64,000 nt of DNA, from NCBI RefSeq assembly GCF_022678625.1, contig NZ_JALBYQ010000002.1, positions 186,001 to 250,000 of the forward strand. Direction: 5' to 3'. The position numbers were made by a program, and so were the translations under genes. The first letter of the stretch is position 1, and every line of letters begins with the position of its first letter. Shown here piece after piece: positions 34,964 through 46,248 of the stretch. The notes below the pieces were generated by a model. The model worked only from the letters and a program-made list of their open reading frames with translations. It made no database searches and was not told the DNA's origin. Source of the stretch: Aliiroseovarius subalbicans. Its GTDB lineage: Bacteria; Pseudomonadota; Alphaproteobacteria; Rhodobacterales; Rhodobacteraceae.

Positions 34964-35880
34964 TCCGCCGCCTACTGATATCTGCCCTGCTGACCTTGCC
35001 GGGGACCGCGTTTTCGCTGGATTTGCCCGCAGGGGCCAGCATGACCGGAGAAACGGTCGTCGCACGCACGGAATATGCGTTGCCCACCGGCGCGTTCAAA
35101 GGCGGTGAGATGGCCCACAAGGCCCTGACCGGTGCGCTACGTGCTCAGGCTTGGCAGTTGTCCGGCACCGCGCTGACCACGTTTCAACTGATAGACCTTC
35201 TGAAGGCGCAGTTGATCGATGAGGGGCATGAGATTCTGTTCACCTGTTCGCAAGACAGCTGTGGCGGGTTCGATTTCCGGTTTGCAACGCGGGTTTTGGG
35301 TGAGCCTGCCATGCATGTGGATCTGGGGAATTTCCGGTTTTTGTCGGCCAGCAAAGGCGATTCTCACCTGACGCTTTTGATCAGCCGAAGCCCCGGCGCG
35401 GCTTATATCGAGGTCGTTACCTTGGGCCCGGCCGATGACACCGCCCCGATGGAAACCGTGACCTCCTCCAAGGCGGTGGCGGTGACCAGCCCGCAGGCAG
35501 TCGGAAGCATCGGCGCACGGATGGAGACGACCGGCCACGCCCTGCTGGGGGACCTCGTGTTCCAGACCGGGTCGTCGGCATTGGGCGAGGCCGCGTTCGC
35601 CTCGCTGGCCGAACTGGCCGGCTATCTGGCCGCCAACCCCACAAAACGGGTGACGCTGGTCGGGCATACCGACGCGGTGGGAAGCCTTGCCAACAACGTC
35701 GCCCTGTCGAAGAAACGGGCCGGATCGGTGCGTCAGCGGCTGATCGACCGCCACGGCGTCGACCCCGCGCAGGTCGCGGCCGAAGGCGCGGGGTTCTTGG
35801 CCCCGATCGCGTCAAACCAGACTGATGAGGGCCGCGCAGAGAACCGACGGGTTGAGGTCATCCTGTCGACCACGCAATGA
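34960..35880 (+). CDS. OmpA family C-terminal domain protein
   Basis: 306 residues starting at 34960, overlapping the AhpD-like stop. A signal peptide (RRLLISALLTLPGTAFS) sends it to the periplasm. Residues about 40-165 are a unique region with Cys pair CSQDSC; the last 115 residues are an OmpA/MotB peptidoglycan-binding domain with GDLVFQTGSSAL, LVGHTDAVGSLANNVALSKKRA and GRAENRRVEV, including the conserved Asp and Arg that hold diaminopimelate. The protein lacks a beta-barrel, so it may anchor to peptidoglycan as a soluble component. It ends the four-gene coupled run. Confidence 0.9.
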   Translation: MIRRLLISALLTLPGTAFSLDLPAGASMTGETVVARTEYALPTGAFKGGEMAHKALTGALRAQAWQLSGTALTTFQLIDLLKAQLIDEGHEILFTCSQDSCGGFDFRFATRVLGEPAMHVDLGNFRFLSASKGDSHLTLLISRSPGAAYIEVVTLGPADDTAPMETVTSSKAVAVTSPQAVGSIGARMETTGHALLGDLVFQTGSSALGEAAFASLAELAGYLAANPTKRVTLVGHTDAVGSLANNVALSKKRAGSVRQRLIDRHGVDPAQVAAEGAGFLAPIASNQTDEGRAENRRVEVILSTTQ

Positions 35881-35888
35881 CCACACAA

Positions 35889-35925
35889 TGAAAAGGGGCG
35901 GTCGGATGCTGCCATCCAACCGCCC
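35889..35925 (-). terminator. Terminator between OmpA-like and LysR genes
   Basis: GGGCGGTCGGATG (35896-35908) pairs with CATCCAACCGCCC (35913-35925), a thirteen-position stem with one mismatch (a C opposite an A) and a four-base loop. On the minus strand it is followed by CCTTTTCATT, giving termination of the LysR transcript; it may also stop the converging plus-strand run. Confidence 0.85.
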
Positions 35926-35959
35926 AAGGCGCACTTTGTAGAAAGTCAGGTCGTTCGTA

Positions 35960-36865
35960 TTACCAGGAATCCGGGCCTTTTTCAGCGAATTCATGGACCA
36001 GGAAGTCGATGAAGGCGCGGACTTTGGGCTGGGTGAACCGGCCCGGCGGGTAAACCGCATAGATGCCTTGGGTGTCTTGCGGCAGATCGGAGATCGCGTC
36101 CTCAACCAGGCCCTGTTCCATCGCATCGGCATAGAGAAAGCTGGGCAGGTAAGCGATGCCTAGGCCCGCGACGGCGGCGTTCAGCAGGCTTTGCCCGTCA
36201 TTCACGCTCAGCCACCCGGCGGTGCGCACCTGGCGCACTTCGCCCGAGGGGGCGGGGATCTTCCAGACATTGCCCGAGCTTTGGCTGGAATAATGCAGAA
36301 GCTTGTGTTCGTTCAGGTCGTCGATTCGCGTCGGGCGACCGTATTTCTGGAAATAGCTGGGCGAGGCCACCATGCGACGGGTCGTTTCCGTCAGCTTGCG
36401 GGCGCGCAGGGAACTGTCTTCCAGCTCACCCACCCGGATTGCCATGTCGAAGCCTTCGGAAATCAGCTCCACATAGCGGTTGTTGAGAACCATGTTCACC
36501 GTGATATCCGGGAATTCCGACAGGAACTCACCCAGGATCGGGCTCAGGTGATTGACGCCGAAATCCGTGGCAACGCTGATGCGCAACAGGCCCGAGGGCG
36601 CGCTTTGCATCGAGGTAACAAGGCTGTCAGCCTCACCTGCGTCATTCAGCACACGACGGGCGCGATCATAGTAAGCCAGACCAATTTCCGTCGGGCTGAC
36701 CCGGCGGGTGGTGCGGTTTAGAAGGCGCGCGCCAAGGCGGGCCTCCAGCGAGGACACGTGCTTTGAAACTGCGGATTTGGAAATCCCCATTTTCTTGGCC
36801 GCATCCGTGAAGCCGCCCTGGTCTACGACCATGGCAAAGGCTTCCATTTCAGTCAAACGATCCAT
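35960..36865 (-). CDS. LysR family transcriptional regulator
   Basis: 301 residues. The N-terminal helix-turn-helix is clear (FTDAAKKMGISKSAVSKHVSSLEARLGARLLNRTTRRVS), followed by a substrate-binding domain with the aromatic-responsive type layout. Nothing local tells the target: the upstream gene (AEC carrier, 37020-37931) is on the same strand with a 154-base gap and there is no divergent partner. The downstream side ends at a terminator, so the gene is probably monocistronic or at the end of an AEC-LysR transcript. Confidence 0.92.
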   Translation of the reverse strand: MDRLTEMEAFAMVVDQGGFTDAAKKMGISKSAVSKHVSSLEARLGARLLNRTTRRVSPTEIGLAYYDRARRVLNDAGEADSLVTSMQSAPSGLLRISVATDFGVNHLSPILGEFLSEFPDITVNMVLNNRYVELISEGFDMAIRVGELEDSSLRARKLTETTRRMVASPSYFQKYGRPTRIDDLNEHKLLHYSSQSSGNVWKIPAPSGEVRQVRTAGWLSVNDGQSLLNAAVAGLGIAYLPSFLYADAMEQGLVEDAISDLPQDTQGIYAVYPPGRFTQPKVRAFIDFLVHEFAEKGPDSW

Positions 36866-37019
36866 GTTTTATCTTTCTACAGTCTCGGCCCCTCAGGCAC
36901 ATTGTATCCCCTCAGAATGGGGCAAGACTGTGGAGCGAAGCCGACAATACCGGGGTAATTGGAGGATCGTTTTTGTGGCGGAAACACCGGAACGGTCTGT
37001 TTCCAGGCGCGTTTCGCCC

Positions 37020-37931
37020 TTAAAATGTAAGGGTTGCGACGGTGATCCACACCGGCAAGCTGAGCGCAGCAAGCAAAGTGGACTGGGCGATCAGTGTCGC
37101 CACCAATTCACGATTTGCACCGAATCCAGACGCCAGCACATGCGCTGCCGAGGCCGTTGGGAGCGCTGCGAACAGCACCAGGACCTGCGCCAACGGCCCT
37201 TCGACCCCCGTCAGCCAGCACGCGGCGAAAGTCAACGCGGGCAGGATCAGCAATCGAATAGCGTTCAATGCACCGCTGAACCGATCCAGCCGGGCCAGCG
37301 CGCCCCAGTTCATCGTCGCCCCGATCGACAACAGCGCCACCGGGATCGCCGCCTGCGATAGAAGGATGATGGGGGCCATGATCGGCGCGGGGATGATCAA
37401 CCCGCTCAACCCCACAAGCACGCCAAGGACCGAGGCCAGAAGAAACGGGTTCAGCGCGACTTTGGTCAATGTTGAGCGCAACCCGATCGCCCCGCCGCGC
37501 GACAGGGCGGACACGGCCAGGATGTTGGCAAGCGGAATGGCCATGCCCACCGACACCGCCAAAAGCCCCACATCTGCGTTCGGCAAGGTGGCAATCGCCA
37601 CGAAGGCCAGCGCCGTGTTGAACCGCCAAGCTGTCTGCCAGGCACCAGCGAAATCCAGAAACCTGTCCGGGCCCCAGCGACGGGTCAGCCACCCAAGGGC
37701 AAACCCCGCCGCCAACACGGCCCAGACCATGGGACCAATCCGCACCACATCCGCCACCGCGATGGGTCGTGACGACGCGGCCACGAAGATCAGCGCGGGA
37801 AACAGGATTTCAAAGTTGAGCTTGTCCAACCCCTGCCAGGCGTTGGCCGACAGCCGATTTCGGACCAGCCCACCCAGCCCAACCATCAGGAACGAGGGCA
37901 CAAGCCCCAAGAGGATCGTAAAGAACACCAT
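37020..37931 (-). CDS. AEC family transporter (second copy)
   Basis: 303 residues, mostly hydrophobic helices, beginning MVFFTILLGLVPSFLMVGLGGLVRNR. AEC features include the half-way loop and the C-terminal GFGANRELVATLIAQSTLLAALSLPVWI, where the family has a conserved ending. Compared with the AEC gene at 2203 it is clearly a different subgroup. Substrate is unknown. A short stem (36980-37004) lies downstream of its stop without a T-run. Confidence 0.85.
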   Translation of the reverse strand: MVFFTILLGLVPSFLMVGLGGLVRNRLSANAWQGLDKLNFEILFPALIFVAASSRPIAVADVVRIGPMVWAVLAAGFALGWLTRRWGPDRFLDFAGAWQTAWRFNTALAFVAIATLPNADVGLLAVSVGMAIPLANILAVSALSRGGAIGLRSTLTKVALNPFLLASVLGVLVGLSGLIIPAPIMAPIILLSQAAIPVALLSIGATMNWGALARLDRFSGALNAIRLLILPALTFAACWLTGVEGPLAQVLVLFAALPTASAAHVLASGFGANRELVATLIAQSTLLAALSLPVWITVATLTF

Positions 37932-37969
37932 CCCCCCGCCCTAGCTGCGCGAGGGGCTTGGTGCAAGCG

Positions 37970-38410
37970 TCAGAGATAGCGGATCGGCTCCTCGAATGTG
38001 ACATTCCAATAGGCCGCAAGCTTCCAGCCGTCAGCGCCACGAACCAACTCATAGAGGTAGTCCGCATCGTCAAAACCGTCACCATAGCGGTCTCTGGCAT
38101 GTGACCGGACGCGTGCCGTTTCGCCGTCAATCACGGTCGAAGTGACCTCCTCGAGCGCTGGATCGTGCAACGCTTCAGACCCGATCGAAACCCCCTGATG
38201 CTGTGCACCAGACACGGTCAGACGCGCCAGCATCCGGTCGCACAGCGTGTAAAGCTCGGCGGCATCTGGCTTGTGATGCTCGCCAAATACGAAGTCGTTG
38301 AACTGCTTCCAATCCGCCCAAAAACGCTGCAGCACAGCTTCTGGCGCGTCAAAGACCGGCTGATCCGTGAACAGCTCAAGCGATCTGTCTGTAAAGGTTT
38401 GCCCGCTCAT
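37970..38410 (-). CDS. SnoaL/NTF2-like fold protein
   Basis: 146 residues. Secondary-structure pattern and the ending RDRYGDGFDDADYLYELVRGADGWKLAAYWNVTFEEPIRYL resemble NTF2-like (SnoaL, DUF4440) proteins: curved sheet, a helical start and a W-K-x-x strand. Function unknown. It sits 15 bases after the fadH start region on the minus strand (fadH starts at 40453 and ends at 38426), so it is transcribed right after fadH. Confidence 0.65.
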   Translation of the reverse strand: MSGQTFTDRSLELFTDQPVFDAPEAVLQRFWADWKQFNDFVFGEHHKPDAAELYTLCDRMLARLTVSGAQHQGVSIGSEALHDPALEEVTSTVIDGETARVRSHARDRYGDGFDDADYLYELVRGADGWKLAAYWNVTFEEPIRYL

Positions 38411-38425
38411 CTGGAAAAGACCCCG

Positions 38426-40537
<2,112 letters not shown>

Positions 40538-40560
40538 TTAAGGGGGGCCGCGCGGCGCGC

Positions 40561-40941
40561 TTACATCGTTTCGAGGCAATGGCGCCGGAACGCCCGCTTC
40601 AACATGTCAAGTTCCGCGCGCAGAAGGTCGACTTCGGCGCGGATGTCGTCCTCCATCGGCTGGCCGGTGATGACCGAGAAACTCTCCAACCGCTCACCGC
40701 TGTCGCGGTCCGAGATGACAAAAGTCTGCACTCCGTCGGTCAACAGATCAACCGGGATCGGCACGCGCACGGTAAAGCGCCCTTCGGCGCTGGCATCTTC
40801 TGACACATCGACACCGTCCAACACCTGGGTCAGATGGGTGACTTCGATCTGCGGCTGAATCTGTTCGCCCGAAACCGTCAGGACACCTTCCCAGAAACCG
40901 GCCTGGATGCGTGTTTTTGTCAGGGTCAATTCGCTTGCCAT
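40561..40941 (-). CDS. Conserved unknown protein, first of a pair
   Basis: 126 residues of unrecognised family. It has alternating hydrophobic strands (residues 10-95, TRIQAGFWEGVLTVSGE, VRVPIPVDLLTDGVQTFVI) like a small beta-sandwich, then an acidic and Leu-rich helix at the end (DDIRAEVDLLRAELDMLKRAFRRH), which is a coiled-coil candidate. It follows the 257-residue unknown gene by nine bases on the same strand, so the two probably act together. No function can be assigned. Confidence 0.7.
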   Translation of the reverse strand: MASELTLTKTRIQAGFWEGVLTVSGEQIQPQIEVTHLTQVLDGVDVSEDASAEGRFTVRVPIPVDLLTDGVQTFVISDRDSGERLESFSVITGQPMEDDIRAEVDLLRAELDMLKRAFRRHCLETM

Positions 40942-40950
40942 GATCGCTCC

Positions 40951-41724
40951 TTACACCTCGGCCCGCGGGCGGCGGCTGAAATTCACGTCGCGCAGGATCA
41001 CCTGGTTCATCTCCGGCCCTTCGAAGATCAGGTCGACCCAGGCACGCTCCACACGTTTTTCGTTCATCTTGGTATAGGCAAGGTCGAATTCGACCATCAC
41101 CTCTTCCTCATGCAGCGGCAATTCGCGCACCAATTGTTCAGTGTTGGGGCCGTGCTGGATGTTGAGGCGGGCGAAGATTTCCAGCGGCTTTTCCATTTCG
41201 ACCACTGCGTTCATCCGCACCAAGTGCCTGCGTTGCAGCCCCTGGACCGCCTCGGGTGGCAGGTCCACGACCAACGACAGGAACGAGCCGTCAAAGCGGA
41301 ACACATCCATGCGCAGACCGAAGGGCGCAAGGTCGCTTTCGCGCGTGTTGCGCAGCTGGCGCACGGTCAGCTCGGAGATGCGGCAATCGTGAAACAGCGT
41401 CACCTCATCCCCGAACATCGCCTTGCTGTCAGCCGCGGCCGTGCCGGGCGGCGTGATCGGTCCGCGCCACAACTGCGGGCGATAAGCCCAATCGGAATGA
41501 AGTGGCTTCTGAAAGGTGTTCGACCCGATCAGCGGCAAGGTCAGGCGACCGTCGGCCACGAACAAAAGCCGGTCCAACTGTCGGCGCAACGCCCGGGCAC
41601 GTCCGCGCAACACTCGCAGCGCAGCCAAGTTGTATTGACCAGCACGATCGGCAAACAGACCCCACCGGCGCATCGCCCGCTTGTGCAGGATGCGGTCCAG
41701 AATGCCGTTTACGCCTTTTGCCAT
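40951..41724 (-). CDS. Conserved unknown protein, second of a pair
   Basis: 257 residues, no signal peptide or membrane helix, and no motif I can name. The N-terminus is basic and helical (LDRILHKRAMRRWGLFADRAGQYNLAALRVLRGRARALRRQLDRLL); the remainder is a mixture of strands with GSNTFQKPLHSDWAYRPQLWRGP and TLFHDCRISELTVRQLRN. The final VILRDVNFSRRPRAEV ends close to the start of its partner (40561-40941). The pair may be a conserved Rhodobacterales unit; a role in DNA/RNA or polysaccharide matters cannot be decided. Confidence 0.7.
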   Translation of the reverse strand: MAKGVNGILDRILHKRAMRRWGLFADRAGQYNLAALRVLRGRARALRRQLDRLLFVADGRLTLPLIGSNTFQKPLHSDWAYRPQLWRGPITPPGTAAADSKAMFGDEVTLFHDCRISELTVRQLRNTRESDLAPFGLRMDVFRFDGSFLSLVVDLPPEAVQGLQRRHLVRMNAVVEMEKPLEIFARLNIQHGPNTEQLVRELPLHEEEVMVEFDLAYTKMNEKRVERAWVDLIFEGPEMNQVILRDVNFSRRPRAEV

Positions 41725-41779
41725 GCTCTGCTCGGATATCGGGGAATCATTGTTTCCAGTATTAGAACAAATCGTTTAT

Positions 41780-42493
41780 CTAGAGCAAACGATTGACAAT
41801 ATTTCTCAAACTTACCGTGGGGATATTCCCCGTTTCATTCGCTGTTCGGATCCGTTCCACCAGAGCCTTTACAGTGCCAAGCCCGGCCCGACCGTTGCTG
41901 GCGCGCCCGGAGAACCCGTTGGCGGTGACAGTGACAAGGTGGCCCTTCACCTCGAATAAAGCGCGCCAATAGGTGTCGTCGACGGCCCCCAACCCATTGG
42001 GCGCCGCGTCAGTGACATGCAGAAACAAAGCGTCATCACCACGCGTGACGTCGTGCAAGGTTACGCTGTCCGCATCCTGCGCCCGGCTCAGGGCGCGATG
42101 CCCCGCTTGCGAGGCAAAGAAGGTTTCCAACCGTTCCAACCCGGCCGTATCCGCAGCACCTTGCCCCGGCGCGACCGACACGGTCAGGACCATCGGCTGG
42201 GCAGGGCGCGGGTCCTCGGGATTTCCAGAAATCGCGCGGCATGATCCCAGCAGCACGAATGCGCCGGTCGCGGTCTCTCGGCTGGCACCCTTGTCGACGC
42301 AGTAGCCGTCCGGCCCGGTGATGGCGACCTGCCGGTCCGCGACACGGATGGATTGTGGCGCACGCTGCTTGGGCTGGTCCCCATCCGCATTGCCACCAAT
42401 CTCCAGGCACCCAGTCAATGCAAGCGCGGCGGCCACAAGGGCCGCCGCACTGCATAGTTTCGCAGAGACCGTTTTACAGGTCCATATAGACAT
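41780..42493 (-). CDS. Predicted lipoprotein of unknown function
   Basis: 237 residues with a lipoprotein signal, [17 protein letters not shown] (Cys29). The mature part has a region [22 protein letters not shown] and ends with ...[12 protein letters not shown]; it resembles no domain that I can name. Its first 20 bases overlap the end of ilvD on the same strand, so it may be translated as an ilvD follow-on or from its own site inside ilvD. Envelope location is the only safe statement. Confidence 0.7.
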   Translation of the reverse strand: MSIWTCKTVSAKLCSAAALVAAALALTGCLEIGGNADGDQPKQRAPQSIRVADRQVAITGPDGYCVDKGASRETATGAFVLLGSCRAISGNPEDPRPAQPMVLTVSVAPGQGAADTAGLERLETFFASQAGHRALSRAQDADSVTLHDVTRGDDALFLHVTDAAPNGLGAVDDTYWRALFEVKGHLVTVTANGFSGRASNGRAGLGTVKALVERIRTANETGNIPTVSLRNIVNRLL

Positions 42494-44201
42494 GGCGTTC
42501 CACCTTCGCGCCCGGGTGGGTCACGGCGCCCAGACGGGTCGATCCGACCAGCTGCGCGTATTTCCAAAGCCCGCCGGAGGAGTAGATCGTCTCACGCGGG
42601 CCTTTCCAATCGGCCTTGCGGGCTTCCAGCTCCTCATCGGTCAGATCGACCGAAATCTCGCCCTTGATGGCGTCGATGGTGATCACGTCGCCATCCTTGA
42701 GCATCGCGATCGGACCACCGTGGGCCGCTTCGGGTCCAACGTGACCGACACAGAACCCGCGCGTGGCGCCGGAAAAACGCCCGTCGGTGATCAGGGCAAC
42801 CTTCTTGCCCATGCCCTGACCGGACAGGGCGGCGGTGGTTGCCAGCATCTCACGCATACCCGGCCCACCGGCGGGGCCTTCGTTGCGGATGACCAGGACC
42901 TCGCCCTCTTCGTATTCACGTTTCTGCACAGCGGCAAAGGCGTCCTCTTCGCATTCGAAGATACGTGCGGGCCCCGAGAAAACTTGCTGTTCTTCGCTCA
43001 TACCCGCAACCTTCACAATCGCGCCTTCCGGGGCGATGTTGCCCTTCAGGCCGACAACACCACCGGTCTTGGTGATCGGGGTTTCGATCGGATAGATCAC
43101 CTGGCCGTCGGCTTCGCGGGTGATCAGGTCCAGCTCTTCACCGATGGAATTGCCGGACGCGGTCATGCAGTCTTCGTGCATCAGGCCTGCCTTGCGCAGT
43201 TCCTTCATCACAACCGGCACACCGCCGGCTTCATAAAGGTCCTTTGCCACGTATTGCCCACCCGGCTTCAGGTCGACGAAATAGGGCGTGTCGCGGAAGA
43301 TCGCGCAGACATCGTCCAGGTCAAAGTCGATCCCGGCCTCGTGCGCAATCGCGGGAAGGTGCAGACCGGCGTTGGTCGACCCGCCAGTGCAGGCCACCAC
43401 GCGGGCGGCGTTTTCCAGGCTTTCGCGGGTGACGATGTCACGGGCGCGGATGTTCTTTTCGATCAGGTTCATGACCGCACGCCCGGACGCCTCGCCATAC
43501 TGGTCGCGGCTTTCATACGGCGCGGGCATGCCCGACGAGTTGATCAGCGCAAGGCCGATCGCTTCGGACACACAGGCCATCGTGTTGGCGGTGAACTGAC
43601 CACCGCAGGACCCGGACGAGGGGCAAGCAACGCGCTCCATGACGTCCAGCTCGGCCTCGGACAGGTTGCCTGCCTGGTTTTCACCAACAGCTTCAAACAG
43701 GTCCTGCACCGTCAGGTCACGGCCCTGATACCGACCCGGAAGGATCGAACCGCCATAGATGAATACCGACGGCGTGTTCAGGCGCACCATGACCATCATC
43801 ATGCCCGGCAGAGACTTGTCGCAACCCGCAAGGCCGACGATGGCGTCATAGCAGTGACCGCGCATGGTCAGTTCCACGCTGTCGGCAATCGCTTCGCGCG
43901 AAGCGAGCGACGACCGCATGCCTTCGTGACCCATTGCGATCCCGTCGGTCACGGTGATGGTGGTGAATTCGCGCGGGGTGCCCATGGCCGCCTTCACGCC
44001 CATCTTCACCGCTTGCGCCTGTCGGCTCAGCGCGATGTTGCAGGGCGCGGCTTCGTTCCAGCAGGTGGCGACGCCGACCAGGGGCTGGTGGATTTCTTCC
44101 TCGCTCAGCCCCATTGCGTAAAGATAGGACCTGTGCGGTGCGCGGGCCGGACCTTCGGTCACGTAACGGCTGGGCAGGTTGGATTTGAAGTTGTTCGCCA
44201 T
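42474..44201 (-). CDS. ilvD: Dihydroxy-acid dehydratase
   Basis: 575 residues from the ATG at 44201 (GGGAGGCC upstream); an in-frame start at 44303 adds 34 residues without family support. It converts 2,3-dihydroxy-acids to 2-oxo-acids in valine/isoleucine synthesis. Iron-sulfur ligand cysteines occur in [23 protein letters not shown] and [28 protein letters not shown] and [16 protein letters not shown] are further landmarks. It is transcribed from a divergent control region shared with the CPBP gene. Confidence 0.97.
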   Translation of the reverse strand: MANNFKSNLPSRYVTEGPARAPHRSYLYAMGLSEEEIHQPLVGVATCWNEAAPCNIALSRQAQAVKMGVKAAMGTPREFTTITVTDGIAMGHEGMRSSLASREAIADSVELTMRGHCYDAIVGLAGCDKSLPGMMMVMVRLNTPSVFIYGGSILPGRYQGRDLTVQDLFEAVGENQAGNLSEAELDVMERVACPSSGSCGGQFTANTMACVSEAIGLALINSSGMPAPYESRDQYGEASGRAVMNLIEKNIRARDIVTRESLENAARVVACTGGSTNAGLHLPAIAHEAGIDFDLDDVCAIFRDTPYFVDLKPGGQYVAKDLYEAGGVPVVMKELRKAGLMHEDCMTASGNSIGEELDLITREADGQVIYPIETPITKTGGVVGLKGNIAPEGAIVKVAGMSEEQQVFSGPARIFECEEDAFAAVQKREYEEGEVLVIRNEGPAGGPGMREMLATTAALSGQGMGKKVALITDGRFSGATRGFCVGHVGPEAAHGGPIAMLKDGDVITIDAIKGEISVDLTDEELEARKADWKGPRETIYSSGGLWKYAQLVGSTRLGAVTHPGAKVERHVYMDL

Positions 44202-44344
44202 CTTGGCCTCCCGGAAAATCTGTTCGCAATGGGCATAAAGGACAGGGCAAGCCCCGGCAAGCAAGGTTTCATGCGGCAAAGGGACTTGCGGGATGCGCCG
44301 CACAGCCTAAGCTGCGGGCCTGTAAACGCGCTCAGGAGTATCCC

Positions 44345-45262
44345 GTGACCCAGCCTTTGTTCTGGCAACCTGCGCAAGGAAGCGCCCAAATTTGGCGCAC
44401 CCTTCTGGGGCTTGTGCTGATTGCCATCATTTTCGCCGCCGTGGCCTTTGCCATTTTCCTGGGCGGCGCGGTTTTGATGAACGAAGACCCTGCGCGGCTT
44501 TTGGACGGCGACACGCCGGGTGCGGCCAGCCTGTTCTTTGCCCCGTTTCTGGGCTTTCATGTGGCCCTTCTGATCGTGCTGCCACTGCTGCACAAGCGCC
44601 GCTATGCGTCCTTGTTCGGGCCTGGCAGCCGTTTGAACCTGCGCCATTTCCGATATGCGCTTCTCGTCACCGCCGGAATGGCCCTGGTCTATGCCCTGTC
44701 GATGGTGGTTGAGCAGCGCGTGCTGCCAGACGACCTGCGCCCCGACATCGTTCTGATCACGCCGCCGGGCCGCTGGCTGACCCTGCTTGTCCCGATCATG
44801 GTGCTGATCTTCATCCAGACCCTGGCGGAAGAGTTGGTCTTTCGCGGTTATCTTCTTCAACAATTGCGCGCGCGGTTCCGGTCGATCTGGATCTGGGCCG
44901 TGCTGCCCTCGTTTTTGTTCGGCGCGCTGCATTTCGACCCGCTGACTTATGGCGTGAACGCGTATTTCTATGTGCTGAACACCACCGTCGCGGGCGTGCT
45001 GGCCTGCCTGATCACGATCCGCACCGGTAACCTTGGCGCGGCTGCGGGGCTGCATTTTGCGAACAACATGCTGGTGATGATCATGGGCGTGGCTGGCGAG
45101 CTTGGAGGCTTCACGCTTCTGGCCATGACGGTCAACCCGATGTCGGGCTATATGACCTGGTCGATTTTGTCCCAGACCGGGTTGAGCCTTGTGATCTTCG
45201 CCCTTTGGTGGCGTTGGATGAACCGGCAGCATGCGATTGCAAATGCGCCCGGAGGGGACTAA
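44345..45262 (+). CDS. CPBP family intramembrane metalloprotease
   Basis: 305 residues, about eight membrane helices, GTG start with AGGAG before it. The CPBP/Abi catalytic signature is visible: EE-x-x-x-R in LAEELVFRGYLLQQL, a second motif with the His in GALHFDPLTY, and HFANN near residue 240. CAAX-type prenyl proteases and bacteriocin-immunity proteins share this fold; here the substrate is unknown. It precedes accD by 32 bases and may share its promoter. Confidence 0.9.
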   Translation: MTQPLFWQPAQGSAQIWRTLLGLVLIAIIFAAVAFAIFLGGAVLMNEDPARLLDGDTPGAASLFFAPFLGFHVALLIVLPLLHKRRYASLFGPGSRLNLRHFRYALLVTAGMALVYALSMVVEQRVLPDDLRPDIVLITPPGRWLTLLVPIMVLIFIQTLAEELVFRGYLLQQLRARFRSIWIWAVLPSFLFGALHFDPLTYGVNAYFYVLNTTVAGVLACLITIRTGNLGAAAGLHFANNMLVMIMGVAGELGGFTLLAMTVNPMSGYMTWSILSQTGLSLVIFALWWRWMNRQHAIANAPGGD

Positions 45263-45294
45263 CTAATGCCTCAACGTCAACAAGGACATCGGCG

Positions 45295-46248
45295 ATGAAC
45301 TGGATTTCCAACTACGTCCGCCCCCGGATCAACTCGCTTTTCTCGCGCCGTGAGGTGCCCGAGAACCTCTGGACCAAGTGTCCTGAGTGCGGAACGATGC
45401 TGTTTCACCGCGAATTTGCCGACAACCTGCATGTCTGCACCAATTGCGATCATCACATGGGGATCATCCCGCGTGACCGGTTCGCCGCGCTATTTGACGG
45501 CGGCATCTTTGCCGAGGTCGACGTGCCGATGCCAACCCACGATCCGCTGCACTTCAAGGATCAGAAGAAGTATCCTGATCGCATGAAAGCGGCCCAGAAA
45601 GGCACTGGCGAACGTGAGGCCATGCTGGTCGCCGAGGGCGAGATCGGGCGCACGCCCATCATCGCTGCCGCGCAGGATTTCAGCTTCATGGCCGGGTCGA
45701 TGGGCATGTATGTCGGCAACGCGATTATCGCCGCCGCCGAACGCGCCGTGGCGACCAAGCGCCCGTTGGTGCTGTTTTCCGCCGCTGGCGGGGCGCGAAT
45801 GCAGGAAGGAATCCTGTCACTGATGCAGATGCCGCGCACGACCGTTGCGGTGCAGATGCTGAAAGAGGCCGGGCTGCCCTATGTCGTCGTTCTGACGCAT
45901 CCGACCACCGGTGGGGTCACAGCCTCCTATGCCATGCTGGGCGATGTGCATATCGCCGAACCCAATGCTCTGATCTGTTTTGCCGGGCCGCGTGTGATCG
46001 AACAGACGATCCGCGAAAAGCTGCCCGAAGGGTTCCAGCGCGCCGAATACCTGCTGGATCACGGCATGCTGGACCGTGTCACACACCGGCGCGACATGAA
46101 AAGTGAGCTGGTGACGATCCTGCGGATGCTGACTGGGCAAACCCCGGCGGTTGCGGGCGACTTGCCTAAACCCGAGGACGTGCCAGCCGCACCGGACGCC
46201 GTGGCCGAGGCCGCGACGGGCGCTGCAGAACAGGTCGACGAGGCGTGA
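45295..46248 (+). CDS. accD: Acetyl-CoA carboxylase carboxyltransferase subunit beta
   Basis: 317 residues from the ATG at 45295. The N-terminal zinc ribbon has Cys29, Cys32, Cys48 and Cys51 (TKCPECGTMLF; VCTNCDHHMG). The crotonase-fold core includes FSAAGGARMQEG and HPTTGGVTASYAMLGD, the acyl-CoA/biotin-binding loops. With AccA it transfers CO2 from biotin to acetyl-CoA, starting fatty-acid synthesis. The C-terminal 40 residues are Ala/Pro-rich and dispensable-looking. folC overlaps its stop (GTGA). Confidence 0.96.
   Translation: MNWISNYVRPRINSLFSRREVPENLWTKCPECGTMLFHREFADNLHVCTNCDHHMGIIPRDRFAALFDGGIFAEVDVPMPTHDPLHFKDQKKYPDRMKAAQKGTGEREAMLVAEGEIGRTPIIAAAQDFSFMAGSMGMYVGNAIIAAAERAVATKRPLVLFSAAGGARMQEGILSLMQMPRTTVAVQMLKEAGLPYVVVLTHPTTGGVTASYAMLGDVHIAEPNALICFAGPRVIEQTIREKLPEGFQRAEYLLDHGMLDRVTHRRDMKSELVTILRMLTGQTPAVAGDLPKPEDVPAAPDAVAEAATGAAEQVDEA

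Noticed and set aside
36980-37004. GGAAACA / TGTTTCC stem after the second AEC gene
   Set aside because: No T-run follows on the minus strand and the loop is long; insufficient for a terminator call.
42318-44348. 676-codon plus-strand frame opposite ilvD
   Set aside because: Lies entirely opposite a certain ilvD gene; composition rich in His/Gly/Arg without domain features.
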